A DNA stretch of 64,000 nucleotides, from contig CAVWCL010000001.1 in assembly GCA_963753485.1 (NCBI GenBank), positions 124,001 to 188,000 of the forward strand. Reading direction: 5' to 3'. A program made the position numbers and the translations under genes. This document shows, piece by piece, positions 35,347-43,522 of the stretch (within the stretch, counting starts at the first letter, position 1; each line of letters starts with the position of its first letter). Source of the stretch: CAWDLX01 sp963753485. GTDB lineage: Bacteria; Actinomycetota; Actinomycetes; Mycobacteriales; Micromonosporaceae. The notes beneath the pieces were generated by a model, which worked only from the letters and a program-made list of their open reading frames with translations, was not told the origin of the DNA and ran no database searches.

Positions 35347-36404
35347 CCAGCGTGCCGGTACGCCTGGAGGGCCTGCGGCGGCGCTTCGGCGCGGTGAGCG
35401 CCCTGGACGGGCTCGACCTCGACCTCGCCCCGGGTGAGCTGGTGGCGTTGCTCGGACCGTCGGGGTGCGGCAAGACCACGGCGCTGCGGGTGCTGGCCGG
35501 CCTCGAGGATGCGGACACCGGCCGGGTCCTGGTCGACGGCCACGACATCACCGACCTGCCCGCGAACCGGCGTGACATGGGCATGGTCTTCCAGGCGTAC
35601 AGCCTCTTCCCGCACCTGACGGCGCGGCGCAACGTGGAGTTCGGGATGCGCCTGCGCGGGCGTACCGGCGATCGGAGCACGCGCGCCGCCGAGATGCTCG
35701 ACCTGGTCGGCATCGGCTCGCACGCCGACCATTACCCGCACCAGCTCTCCGGCGGTCAGCAGCAGCGGGTCGCGCTGGCCCGGGCGTTGGCCATCCGGCC
35801 CCAGGTGCTCCTGCTCGACGAGCCGCTCTCCGCGCTCGACGCCAAGGTCCGGATCCAGCTGCGCGAGGAGATCCGCCGCATCCAGCTGGAGGTCGGCACC
35901 ACGACGCTGTTCGTCACCCACGATCAGGAGGAGGCCCTGGCCATGGGCGATCGGGTCGGGGTCATGCGCGCCGGCCGGCTGGAACAGGTCGGGCCGCCGT
36001 CGGAGATCTACCAGCGGCCGGCGACCTCCTTCGTGGCGAACTTCGTCGGCCTGAGCAACCGGCTGGGCGGCCGGTACCGCGCCGGCGCCGTCGAGGTGCT
36101 CGGCGCCGCGCTGCCCCTGATCGATCCGGCGGGCGCCCCGGCCGACGGCACCGCGGTGACCGCGCTGATCCGCCCCGAGGCGGTCGACGTGGTGGTCGCC
36201 GACGTCGCCGGCTCGGCCCGGGTGCTGGCCACCAGCTTCCTCGGCCCGACCAGCCGGGTGACCCTCGCCCTCGCCGACGACACCATCCTCACCGCCCAGA
36301 TCGCCAGCTCCCGGGTGCCTGATCTGTCACCGGGTACGCCGGTGCAGGTGCAGCTGCGCCCGATGCCGGTCGCGCTCGCCGATCAACCCGGGCCCATCGG
36401 TTAG
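35343..36404 (+). CDS. ABC importer ATP-binding protein (PotA/FbpC type)
   Basis: 353 residues. Walker A GPSGCGKTTALRVLAG, Q-loop VFQAYSLFPHLT, signature LSGGQQQRVALARAL, Walker B VLLLDEPLSALDAKVR, and the H-loop VTHDQEEALAMGDRVGVM. A C-terminal TOBE-like domain (about 240-345) is present, as in PotA, FbpC and PhnT families. It energises the adjoining binding protein and two permeases. A 50-bp hairpin repeat begins at its stop codon. Confidence 0.93.
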   Translation: MTSVPVRLEGLRRRFGAVSALDGLDLDLAPGELVALLGPSGCGKTTALRVLAGLEDADTGRVLVDGHDITDLPANRRDMGMVFQAYSLFPHLTARRNVEFGMRLRGRTGDRSTRAAEMLDLVGIGSHADHYPHQLSGGQQQRVALARALAIRPQVLLLDEPLSALDAKVRIQLREEIRRIQLEVGTTTLFVTHDQEEALAMGDRVGVMRAGRLEQVGPPSEIYQRPATSFVANFVGLSNRLGGRYRAGAVEVLGAALPLIDPAGAPADGTAVTALIRPEAVDVVVADVAGSARVLATSFLGPTSRVTLALADDTILTAQIASSRVPDLSPGTPVQVQLRPMPVALADQPGPIG

Positions 36405-36453
36405 CAAGGGCACCCGCTTAACGCTTTCCGTTGTAAAGGGTGCCCCTCCTAAC
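36402..36453. repeat. 50-bp hairpin repeat, copy A
   Basis: Begins in the importer ATPase stop codon (tagcaagggcacccgcttaa) and ends gggtgcccctcctaac. AGGGCACCC pairs with GGGTGCCCT, with an inner AACG/CGTT pair around CTTTC. A nearly identical copy occurs at 62143. No U-tract follows, so a canonical terminator is not certain. Confidence 0.9.
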
Positions 36454-36546
36454 AATCGCAGCGCGCGGGCAGGAGCCGTACCGACGGTCGGGGGCAGCGG
36501 GCCGGGGCGGCGGGCCGGCGCAGTGGCCATCGTGGATAGTGGGGCG

Positions 36547-37548
36547 ATGGGTGTGCTCGTACTCGGCCACGACGACGTGAGAGCGCTGCTGCCGATGGCC
36601 GAGTGCATCGCGCTGATGCGCCAGACCCTCGCCGCCCTCGCCCGCGGGGACGGGCTGCAGCCGCTGCGCGCTGTGGTCCGCCCGCCCGGGCTGGCTGGGT
36701 TCATGGTGCTGATGCCGGGCGCGATCGGCCGGCCCGCCGCGACCGACGAGCCGGTCGCGCTCGGCGCGAAGGTCCTCGGAATCTTCCCCGGCAACCCCGC
36801 CCTGGGCAAGGACGCCCACCAGGGCCTCGTGCTACTGCTGGACCCGGGTACGGGTGAGCTCCAGGCGATCCTCGACGCGTCGGCCATCACCGAGATCCGC
36901 ACCGCCGCGGTGTCGGCGGTGGCCACCGACGCGCTCGCCCGGCCGGAGGCGAGTCGGCTCACCGTGATCGGCGCCGGCGTGCAGGCCCGCGCGCACGTGG
37001 CCGCCATCGCCTCGATCCGCCAGCTCTCGGCAGTCCGGATCGTGGGCCGGGATCCGGATCGGGCCCGGTCGCTGGCCGCGGCGACCGCCGACGAGCTGGG
37101 CCTGCCGGTGACTGCCCGTGAGTCCCCGGCCGACGCGGTGCACCAGGCCGACATCGTGGTCACCGCGACCTCGAGCGCGCAGCCCGTCCTGCGTCGGGAG
37201 TGGGTGGCCGACGGCGCGCACATCAACGCGGTCGGGGCCTGCGTGCCCACCGCCCGGGAGCTGGACACCGCCACCGTCGCCGCCGCCCGGATCTTCGTGG
37301 ACCGCCGCGAGTCCGCGCACGCCGAGGCGGGCGACCTGGTGATCGCCGAGGCCGAGGCCGGCCTCGGCCAGGAACACATCGTGGCCGAACTCGGCGAGGT
37401 CCTCATCGACGCCGCACCCGGCCGTCGGGACGCCGACGAGATCACCGTGTTCGAGTCGTTGGGGCTGGCGGTCGAGGACCTGACCGCGGCGGCGTTCGTC
37501 CGGGCGCGGGCGATCGCGTCCGGGCGCGGCACGGTGGTGCCGTGGTGA
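36547..37548 (+). CDS. Ornithine cyclodeaminase / mu-crystallin family protein
   Basis: 333 residues from the ATG at 36547. GATAGT ends six bases upstream and no ribosome-binding site is seen, which suggests a leaderless message; GTG at 36523 is the alternative. The N-terminal dimerisation half is followed by a Rossmann domain: LTVIGAGVQARAHVAAIASI (GxGxQA nucleotide motif), RIVGRDPDRARSLA, and DIVVTATSSAQPVL. KVLGIFPGNPALGKDAHQG matches the substrate-binding region of this family. It could be an ornithine cyclodeaminase, alanine or ketimine dehydrogenase. Next to the importer, a catabolic link is plausible but unproven. Confidence 0.88.
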   Translation: MGVLVLGHDDVRALLPMAECIALMRQTLAALARGDGLQPLRAVVRPPGLAGFMVLMPGAIGRPAATDEPVALGAKVLGIFPGNPALGKDAHQGLVLLLDPGTGELQAILDASAITEIRTAAVSAVATDALARPEASRLTVIGAGVQARAHVAAIASIRQLSAVRIVGRDPDRARSLAAATADELGLPVTARESPADAVHQADIVVTATSSAQPVLRREWVADGAHINAVGACVPTARELDTATVAAARIFVDRRESAHAEAGDLVIAEAEAGLGQEHIVAELGEVLIDAAPGRRDADEITVFESLGLAVEDLTAAAFVRARAIASGRGTVVPW

Positions 37549-37649
37549 GGCGAGCCGACCCGGTGGGCCGGTCGGGAGCCCACCGGGACGACAGGTTTGT
37601 CACAGCTCAGCCATAGGCATAACCCGGGCCACGGTGTCACTCTCTAGGC

Positions 37650-37928
37650 ATGACGGCACGGGCCCGGGGATTGCGACGGATCACTCTCGTCAGCCGCGGG
37701 CTGGCGGTTGCCGGAGTCGCCGGGTCGCTAGCCTTCGCCGGACTGGCCCGCGCCGACACCCACCTCGTCGGCACCCCGCCGACCACTCCCACGCCGACCA
37801 CTCCCACGCCGACCCCGACCGTCGCCAAGACCACCACCAAGCCACCCGTACGCACGCCGCCGCGCCACCAGGCTCCGCAGGTCACCGAAACCGACCAGGA
37901 GCCGCAGGTCACCACCGGGGGATCATGA
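37650..37928 (+). CDS. Small secreted Pro/Thr-rich protein
   Basis: 92 residues. A basic start with RGLRR, a hydrophobic core (LAVAGVAGSLAFAGLARA) and a likely cleavage after ARA give a signal peptide. The remaining 55 residues are low complexity (GTPPTTPTPTTPTPTPT), partly from ccgaccactcccacg-type repeats, then basic and acidic patches. TTGTCA (37598-37603) and CATAAC-like sequence upstream could be its promoter. Two bases before apbE. It sits where an FMN-binding, ApbE-modified protein is often found, but has no flavin-binding domain or flavinylation motif that I can see. Confidence 0.65.
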   Translation: MTARARGLRRITLVSRGLAVAGVAGSLAFAGLARADTHLVGTPPTTPTPTTPTPTPTVAKTTTKPPVRTPPRHQAPQVTETDQEPQVTTGGS

Positions 37929-37929
37929 G

Positions 37930-38898
37930 ATGCCGCTGGTCGAAACCCTGCCGGTGGGTTCGGACACTGCGCAGTGGAGCGTCTGGGGCACGCTCGCGCG
38001 GATCGTGGTGACCGGACGGGCGCGCGTTGAGGACGCCCGCCACCTGGTCGAGGAGGAGCTGGCCGGCGTCGATCGGGCGTGCAGCCGGTTCCGCCCGGAC
38101 GCCGAACTGGCCAGCGTCGGCGAACCCGGGCGGCTGGTCACCCCGCTGCTGGCCAGCCTCGTCCGGGCGGCTCTGACCGCGGCCCGGCGTACCGGTGGCG
38201 ACGTCGACCCGACCGTGGGCACGGCGCTGCGACGCCTGGGTTACGACCGGGACTTCGCCGCGCTCTGCGCGGTGCCGGGCGCTCCCGGTGCCTACCTGGC
38301 CCACCCGGCTCCCGGCTGGCGGCGGGTGCGCCTGGACGGTCGGCACCTCACCGTCCCCGCCGGCATCGAGCTGGATCTCGGCGCGACCGCCAAGGCGGTC
38401 GCGGCCGACCGGTGCGCGGCGCTGGTCGCCAGCCGGCTTGGGGGTGGCGTGCTGGTGAGTCTCGGCGGCGACCTGGCCACCGCCGGTGCGGCACCAAGCG
38501 GTGGTTGGCGGGTGTTGGTGCGCGACCACCCGGCCGACCCGTCGGGCACGGTGGCGGTTCCAGCCGGCGCCGCCATGGCCACCTCCAGCACGGTGAGCCG
38601 TACCTGGCCCGGCCGCGGGTGCGAGCGGCACCACATCCTGGACCCGGCGACCGGACTGCCGGCGACGCCGGTGTGGCGCACCGTCACCGTCGCGGCCCGT
38701 TCCTGCGTACGGGCGAACACGGCGAGCACCGCCGCCGTGGTACGCGGCCGCCGCGCGCTGGCCTGGCTGCGCCGACTGGGCGTGCCGGCCCGGCTGGTGG
38801 ACGCCGGTGGCGCGGTGCACACGGTTGGCGGCTGGCCCGCGCACACCCCAGCGGAAGCGGCCGCCGACGCGCTTGCATCCGCGGAGGCGGCATTATGA
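37930..38898 (+). CDS. apbE: FAD:protein FMN transferase (ApbE)
   Basis: 322 residues. It transfers FMN from FAD onto a Thr/Ser of target flavoproteins. Family motifs: ACSRFRPDAELASV (FxP-x-SE-like start), IELDLGATAKAVAADR (DxG-x-AKG region with Mg/FAD-binding residues), VSLGGDLATAG, ATSSTVSRTW and HHILDPATGLPA. No obvious substrate with an [ST]-G-[AS]-T motif is encoded in the cluster. Its stop overlaps the next gene (ATGA), tying it to the electron-transfer genes that follow. Confidence 0.88.
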   Translation: MPLVETLPVGSDTAQWSVWGTLARIVVTGRARVEDARHLVEEELAGVDRACSRFRPDAELASVGEPGRLVTPLLASLVRAALTAARRTGGDVDPTVGTALRRLGYDRDFAALCAVPGAPGAYLAHPAPGWRRVRLDGRHLTVPAGIELDLGATAKAVAADRCAALVASRLGGGVLVSLGGDLATAGAAPSGGWRVLVRDHPADPSGTVAVPAGAAMATSSTVSRTWPGRGCERHHILDPATGLPATPVWRTVTVAARSCVRANTASTAAVVRGRRALAWLRRLGVPARLVDAGGAVHTVGGWPAHTPAEAAADALASAEAAL

Positions 38899-39506
38899 CC
38901 GTGGAGACGCTGTGGTATCTCGGCCGCGGCACCGGGCTGGTCTCCACGGCCCTGCTGAGCCTCGTGGTGGTGCTCGGCATCGTGAACCGGTCCAGCCGGC
39001 CGGTGGCCGGCCTCCCCCGGTTCGCGATCGCGGTGATCCACCGCAACGCGAGTCTGCTCGCCGTCGCGTTCCTCGCGGTACACGTGCTCACGCTGCTGCT
39101 GGACCCGTTCGCCCGGCTGCGCGTGTACGACCTGGTCCTCCCGTTCGTCGGTCAATACCGCGCGTTCTGGCTCGGCCTGGGCACGCTGGCCCTGGACCTC
39201 ATGGCTGCCATCGTGGTGACCAGCCTGCTGCGCCACCGCCTCGGCGTGCGCGCCTGGCGCCTGATCCATTGGGCCGCGTACGCCGCGTGGCCGGTCGCGA
39301 TCGCGCACAGTATCGGCACCGGCACCGACAACACCTCGCCCTGGCTGCTGATCACGGTGGCCGTGAGCGTGGCGGGGGTGCTCGGGGCGATCGCGTGGCG
39401 CCTGTCCGACCGCTTCACCGAAGACCCGGCAACCGCGGCGGCCCCGGCTTGGCGCCCGCCGGCCCCGGTCGGCGGTGCCCGGGCCCCGGCCGGAGGCCCC
39501 CGATGA
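38895..39506 (+). CDS. Ferric-reductase-like / cytochrome b-type membrane protein
   Basis: 203 residues, about five membrane helices. Candidate haem ligands: His in VIHRNASLLAVAFLAVHVL and in LIHWAAYAAWPVAIAHSIG, spaced as in ferric-reductase-like transmembrane domains. There is no flavin or NAD domain, so it needs a separate electron donor. The cytoplasmic tail is Pro/Ala-rich. Co-translated with apbE (ATGA). Its stop also overlaps the start of an eight-codon mini-frame (MTARMAA) that hands over to the next gene. Confidence 0.82.
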   Translation: MTVETLWYLGRGTGLVSTALLSLVVVLGIVNRSSRPVAGLPRFAIAVIHRNASLLAVAFLAVHVLTLLLDPFARLRVYDLVLPFVGQYRAFWLGLGTLALDLMAAIVVTSLLRHRLGVRAWRLIHWAAYAAWPVAIAHSIGTGTDNTSPWLLITVAVSVAGVLGAIAWRLSDRFTEDPATAAAPAWRPPAPVGGARAPAGGPR

Positions 39507-39522
39507 CGGCGCGGATGGCCGC

Positions 39523-40719
39523 ATGACGGCCATGACGCGTACGGGTACGCGACGCCTGCTCGGGCACGCCGAGGTGGATTTCGCCGCCCACGAACGCCGG
39601 CTCGGACCGCTGCCCTGGCAGGGTGGGCCGCGCCGGCTGGTCGCCATGGTGGAGGCGGCCGGTCTGACCGGTCGCGGCGGCAGCGGCTTCCCGACCTGGC
39701 GCAAGATGGCCGCGGTGGCGGCCACCGGCCGGAAAGCGGTCGTGGTCGCCAACGGAGCCGAGGGTGAGCCGGCCAGCGCCAAGGACCGCACGCTGCTGCT
39801 GGAGGCACCCCATCTCGTCCTGGACGGCCTGCAGCTCGCGGCCGAGGCGGTGGCGGCCAGCCGGGTCTACGCCTACGTCCGGGCCGACGCGGCGGACACG
39901 CTGTTGCGGGCGGTGAACCAGCGGCGCCGGCGCGACCGGTACCGGGTCGCGATCGCGGCGGCACCCTCGACCTTCCTCGCCGGCGAGGAGTCGGCGGTGG
40001 TGGCGGCCCTCGACGGCCGGCCGGCGCTGCCGCGCGACACCGTCCGCCGGGTGTTCGAGGCCGGGGTCGGCGGTGCGCCGACGCTGGTGCAGAACGTGGA
40101 GACGCTGGCCCACCTCGCGCTCATCGCCCGCCTCGGGCCGGCGTGGTTTCGCCAGCTGGGCACCGCGAGCGAGCCGGGCACCCTGCTGGTGACGGTCAGC
40201 GGGACCGTCGCGATCCCCGGCGTACACGAGATCGCCTACGGCACCGGCCTCGGCGAGGTGGTCGCGGCCGCCGGCGGGGCCACCGCCCCACTGCAGGCGC
40301 TGCTCATCGGGGGTTTCCACGGAGTGTGGGCGGCCACGCTACCGCAGACGCCGCTCTCGCACGCCGGCCTGCGCCCGCTGGGTGCCAGCCCCGGCTCCGG
40401 GGTGCTGCTCGCGCTGCCGGTAGAACGCTGCGGTGTGGTGGAGAGCGCCCATGTGCTGACCTTCCTGGCCGAGCAGAGCTCAGGTCAGTGCGGGCCTTGT
40501 CTCAACGGGCTGCCACGGCTCGCCGCGACCTTCGCCGCCCTGGCCCGGGCGGAGCGCGACCCGCGGTTGCCGGCGCAGGTCGAGCACCTCGCAGCGCTGG
40601 TCAGCGGGCGGGGTGCCTGCCACCATCCGGACGGTACCGCCCGTTTCATCCGTAGCGCGCTGCATGTGTTCGGCCCGGAGGTCGCGCTGCACCTGACCGG
40701 GCGGTGCAGTCTGCGATGA
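39523..40719 (+). CDS. NuoF-like FMN/iron-sulfur oxidoreductase
   Basis: 398 residues. It resembles the NADH-binding subunit of complex I: GRGGSGFPTWRKM (FMN loop), VANGAEGEPASAKDR, AGEESAVVAALDGRP, GVGGAPTLVQNVETLAHLAL, an SLBB domain and a C-terminal iron-sulfur domain. In that domain SSGQCGPCLNG has Ser where NuoF has the first Cys of the CxxCxxC cluster motif; the fourth Cys may be the one in GRGACHHP. No NuoE or NuoG partner is present. ATG at 39523 overlaps the end of the mini-frame; ATG at 39532 is the alternative. Probably feeds electrons to or from the adjoining membrane protein and ferredoxin. Confidence 0.85.
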   Translation: MTAMTRTGTRRLLGHAEVDFAAHERRLGPLPWQGGPRRLVAMVEAAGLTGRGGSGFPTWRKMAAVAATGRKAVVVANGAEGEPASAKDRTLLLEAPHLVLDGLQLAAEAVAASRVYAYVRADAADTLLRAVNQRRRRDRYRVAIAAAPSTFLAGEESAVVAALDGRPALPRDTVRRVFEAGVGGAPTLVQNVETLAHLALIARLGPAWFRQLGTASEPGTLLVTVSGTVAIPGVHEIAYGTGLGEVVAAAGGATAPLQALLIGGFHGVWAATLPQTPLSHAGLRPLGASPGSGVLLALPVERCGVVESAHVLTFLAEQSSGQCGPCLNGLPRLAATFAALARAERDPRLPAQVEHLAALVSGRGACHHPDGTARFIRSALHVFGPEVALHLTGRCSLR

Positions 40720-40922
40720 CCCGCCTGCACATCGACTGGACCGCCTGCGCCGGCCGGGGCCTGTGCACCGAACTGCTGCCTGAGCTGCTCGGGCGGGATG
40801 AATGGGGTTATCCGATCCCCCTCAGCGCCCGCGAGCCGCCGGTGCCTGACGAGTTGGCCGAGCCGGCAAGACTCGCCGTAAGCCAATGCCCGCGGCTGGC
40901 GTTGCGCCTGGTCACCGAGTAG
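40716..40922 (+). CDS. Three-cysteine ferredoxin, probably [3Fe-4S]
   Basis: 68 residues; ATG overlaps the NuoF-like stop (ATGA). Only three cysteines: CAGRGLC near residue 10-16 and SQCP near the C-terminus, the layout of small actinobacterial [3Fe-4S] ferredoxins that serve cytochromes P450. The rest is acidic (DEWGYPIPL, VPDELAEPARLA), as expected for a soluble carrier. The cluster context points to electron transfer with the NuoF-like protein rather than a P450, none of which is nearby. Confidence 0.88.
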   Translation: MTRLHIDWTACAGRGLCTELLPELLGRDEWGYPIPLSAREPPVPDELAEPARLAVSQCPRLALRLVTE

Positions 40923-40939
40923 CCCGTCATCGGAGCCGG

Positions 40940-40972
40940 AGCGGGGACCAGATCGGCCGTGTGATCCCCGCT
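40940..40972. terminator. Hairpin between convergent genes, terminator candidate
   Basis: AGCGGGGA (40940-40947) and TCCCCGCT (40965-40972) form an 8-bp GC-rich stem with a 17-base loop, between the ferredoxin stop and the stop of the ABC permease. No U-run follows on either strand, so a Rho-independent terminator is plausible but not typical. Confidence 0.5.
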
Positions 40973-41009
40973 GGAATCCGCGCCGTACAGGCCACCGCAG
41001 GTCTGCCTT

Positions 41010-41915
41010 TCAGATGTCGCGCCGACGGGTGCGCAGCACGCCCACCGCGCCGAGCAGCACCGCGTACCCGATCATGACAAGCAGGCCAACCCACTGCGCA
41101 GGCGCGTGGTCGAACGCCTGCCCGGGTGTGATCATCACCAGCGACGCGATCGCCGGGGCGGCAACTGGAGCCGCGAGCACCCAGGTGTGGTGGTAGGCGA
41201 GGTAAATCAGGTTGAACGCGGCCAGGACGGCCGCGGCGCCGCCGAGGTAAACCGCCATGGCGGTGACCACGGCGGCGATCTGGCTGCGGAACAGGCTGCC
41301 CAGCCCGACGCCGAAGATCGCCCACATGATGTAGGCGAGCAGGTTCAGCAGCGTCGACCGTAACGGGATCCAGTCGGCCAACGAGACGTTGAAGTGCTGG
41401 CTGCTCTCGTAGATCGGCGTCGCGATCAGGTTCAGCAACGCCGACACAGCCCAGAACAACGCACCGAACACGATCGCGGCGGCGAACTTGGCCACCACGA
41501 CCGAACCCCGGCGCGGACTGATCAGGAACGTGGCCGTCGCGGTCTGGTGGGCGTACTCGTTGGTGACGGTCAGCACGCCCAGCAGCATCGCCAGCAGGAC
41601 CCCGAAGAACTGGCCGGAGGTCATCATGTCGGCGACGATCGCCGCGTGCCCGGCATAGGTTTTCGCCTGCACGGCCTGTGCCGCCGCCTGCGCCCGCTCA
41701 CCGGCCGGGAACTGATCCAGCGGCGGGTACATTTCGTAGTGGTGGCTGGCTCCGTTGCGCAGCAACGCCCACGCCGTGACCAGCATGACGCCGATCAGGA
41801 ACAGCCACCACAGCTTGGTGGTGCGGATCTTCATGATCTCGGCCCGCACCTGCCACACCGGGTTGGTACGCGGGTGGTGATCCCGCGCGAGCGCCGGGCT
41901 CTCGAGAATGGTCAT
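41010..41915 (-). CDS. ABC-2 type exporter permease
   Basis: 301 residues from an ATG that overlaps the ATPase stop (ATGA). A cytoplasmic N-terminus (about 35 residues) leads to a first membrane helix (KLWWLFLIGVMLVTAWALL), an external loop with a short HHYEMYPPLDQFPAGERAQA stretch, and five more helices. The TNEYAHQTATATFLISPRR segment is typical of ABC-2 permeases of the NatB/DrrB-like class. With the preceding ATPase it forms an export or drug-resistance-type transporter; cargo unknown. Confidence 0.86.
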   Translation of the reverse strand: MTILESPALARDHHPRTNPVWQVRAEIMKIRTTKLWWLFLIGVMLVTAWALLRNGASHHYEMYPPLDQFPAGERAQAAAQAVQAKTYAGHAAIVADMMTSGQFFGVLLAMLLGVLTVTNEYAHQTATATFLISPRRGSVVVAKFAAAIVFGALFWAVSALLNLIATPIYESSQHFNVSLADWIPLRSTLLNLLAYIMWAIFGVGLGSLFRSQIAAVVTAMAVYLGGAAAVLAAFNLIYLAYHHTWVLAAPVAAPAIASLVMITPGQAFDHAPAQWVGLLVMIGYAVLLGAVGVLRTRRRDI

Positions 41916-43021
41916 CGAATGGCCGCCTGTCCGGTCAGTTCGAGGAAGACATCCTCGAGGTCGGGACGTTCGGTGGTGAGCTGCTGCAGGCTGATCCCGG
42001 CCCGGCGGGCGGCCTCGCCAATCGCGGCCGAGTCGACGCCGATGATGTACAGGCCGTTGTCGGCGGCGGGCGTGACGAGCGCCGTCTCGCCCAGCTCCGC
42101 CCTCAGCTTGTCCGGGTCCGATGTGTGCACCAGGGTCCGGGTCGGCCGGGCAAGGGAATCGAGCACCGAATCCACGGTTCCATGCGCGACCAGCTTGCCG
42201 TGCGCGATGATGACGACGTCGTCGGCCAGGGTCTGGACTTCGGCCAGCAGATGACTGGAGACCAGAACCGTGCGGCCCCGGTCGGCCAGACCACGCAATA
42301 GGTCGCGCAGCCACCGGATGCCCTCGGGGTCCAGGCCGTTGGCCGGCTCGTCGAGGACCAGGACGCCAGGGTTGCCAATGAGTGCCGCCGCGATCCCCAG
42401 CCGCTGGCGCATGCCCAGCGAATATCCCTTGAACGAGCGACGGCCCGCAGCGCTCAGGCCCAGCAACGCCAGGACCTCGTCGGCGCGCTCCAGCGGAACT
42501 CCGCCCGCACGGCACAGGACCCGCAGATGGTCGCGGCCAGTGCGGCCCCGATGCGCGGCGGCGCCTTCCAACACCGCCCCCACCCGGCGGATCGGCCGAG
42601 CCAGTTCTGCGTATCGTGACCCGTCGATGGTGGCAGAACCGGCGGTCGGCTGCGCCAAGCCCAGGAGCATCCGCAGCGTCGTGGTCTTCCCCGCGCCGTT
42701 AGGCCCGAGGAAACCGGTCACCCGGCCCGGCTCAACGACAAACGTCAGACCGTCGACCGCCGTCAGCTCACCGAACCGCTTCGTCAGGTCCGACAGCGTC
42801 ACCCGGCCGGGACCTCCACCCCACGGTGCGGGCAAGGCGGCCAGTGGTCCGGACGGACCACCTGAGAACTGGATCGCGGGCAGGGCCCCGCCGTACCGGT
42901 CCCCACCACCGGTACTTCGTGCCCGACGCTGGGTCAACCAGTAGGCACCGCCACCGATCAGCAACAATGCCGCCAAAATGATCACCGAGTGGCCCTCCGG
43001 GGAGTGGGATACGACTGCCAT
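41912..43021 (-). CDS. ABC exporter ATP-binding protein with N-terminal membrane anchor
   Basis: 369 residues. Residues 13-31 are a membrane helix (IILAALLLIGGGAYWLTQR), unusual for DrrA-type ATPases. After a Gly/Pro linker (to about 70) the ATPase domain begins: Walker A GPNGAGKTTTLRMLLG, signature YSLGMRQRLGIAAAL, Walker B GVLVLDEPANGLDPEG, and VSSHLLAEVQTLADD. The C-terminal DrrA-like extension follows. The start is the ATG at 43021, close behind a good promoter. Removing the anchor would need an internal start, but no convincing ribosome-binding site is seen there. Confidence 0.86.
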   Translation of the reverse strand: MAVVSHSPEGHSVIILAALLLIGGGAYWLTQRRARSTGGGDRYGGALPAIQFSGGPSGPLAALPAPWGGGPGRVTLSDLTKRFGELTAVDGLTFVVEPGRVTGFLGPNGAGKTTTLRMLLGLAQPTAGSATIDGSRYAELARPIRRVGAVLEGAAAHRGRTGRDHLRVLCRAGGVPLERADEVLALLGLSAAGRRSFKGYSLGMRQRLGIAAALIGNPGVLVLDEPANGLDPEGIRWLRDLLRGLADRGRTVLVSSHLLAEVQTLADDVVIIAHGKLVAHGTVDSVLDSLARPTRTLVHTSDPDKLRAELGETALVTPAADNGLYIIGVDSAAIGEAARRAGISLQQLTTERPDLEDVFLELTGQAAIR

Positions 43022-43032
43022 CCGGGCAGAAG

Positions 43033-43060
43033 TCTATATAGCAAGAGAAGTTTACGGCAA
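43033..43060 (-). promoter_or_regulatory. Promoter of the ABC exporter operon
   Basis: On the minus strand TTGCCG (43055-43060), a 16-bp spacer and TATAGA (43033-43038) sit just before the ATPase start at 43021, predicting a leader of only a few bases. The surrounding bases are AT-rich compared with the rest of the window. Confidence 0.65.
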
Positions 43061-43522
43061 GACCGCTCCGCGCCCTCAGAGGGGGCAGTGTGGGGCGGGG
43101 CTGGAGGGGGCAACGTATCGGCCGTTTGATCCGCGCCAGGAGCGGGAATCACCGGTCACGGCACACCGCCCACCGGAGATCGGTCGCTGGCCCCATCAGC
43201 GGCGGCATCCGACCGTAGGGTGGGAACGTCGGACGGAGCGGCTGCGGCCCCCATGAACGAGCGCTGGACGCATAGGATGGCTGGGGGCCATTCCGCCGGC
43301 GGGGCGACCGCGGTCATCAGGTGGAGATGGACGGGGCGACCAGCGAGGACGCCACAGGAGTCGTGCGATGGAAGCGCTAGGCGGCTGCGCGGGCCGGGGC
43401 AGGGTGGTCGGCGTGGGGTCGGCGGCCCACGGCCGGCGTGCCGGTGGCGCCGTCGACCCGGACCTCGCCGCCAGCGCGGTTCGCCGGCGAACGGATGGCC
43501 GGCGAACCAGAAGTGCCCTGAC
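43061..43522. other. Intergenic region upstream of mptB; no gene seen
   Basis: Between divergent transcription units. Several frames are open but have no recognisable content or start signal. A perfect 14-bp palindrome, GTTCGCCGGCGAAC (43479-43492), with a half-copy GCCGGCGAACC at 43498-43508, lies about 30 bases before the mptB start and could be an operator. Confidence 0.6.
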
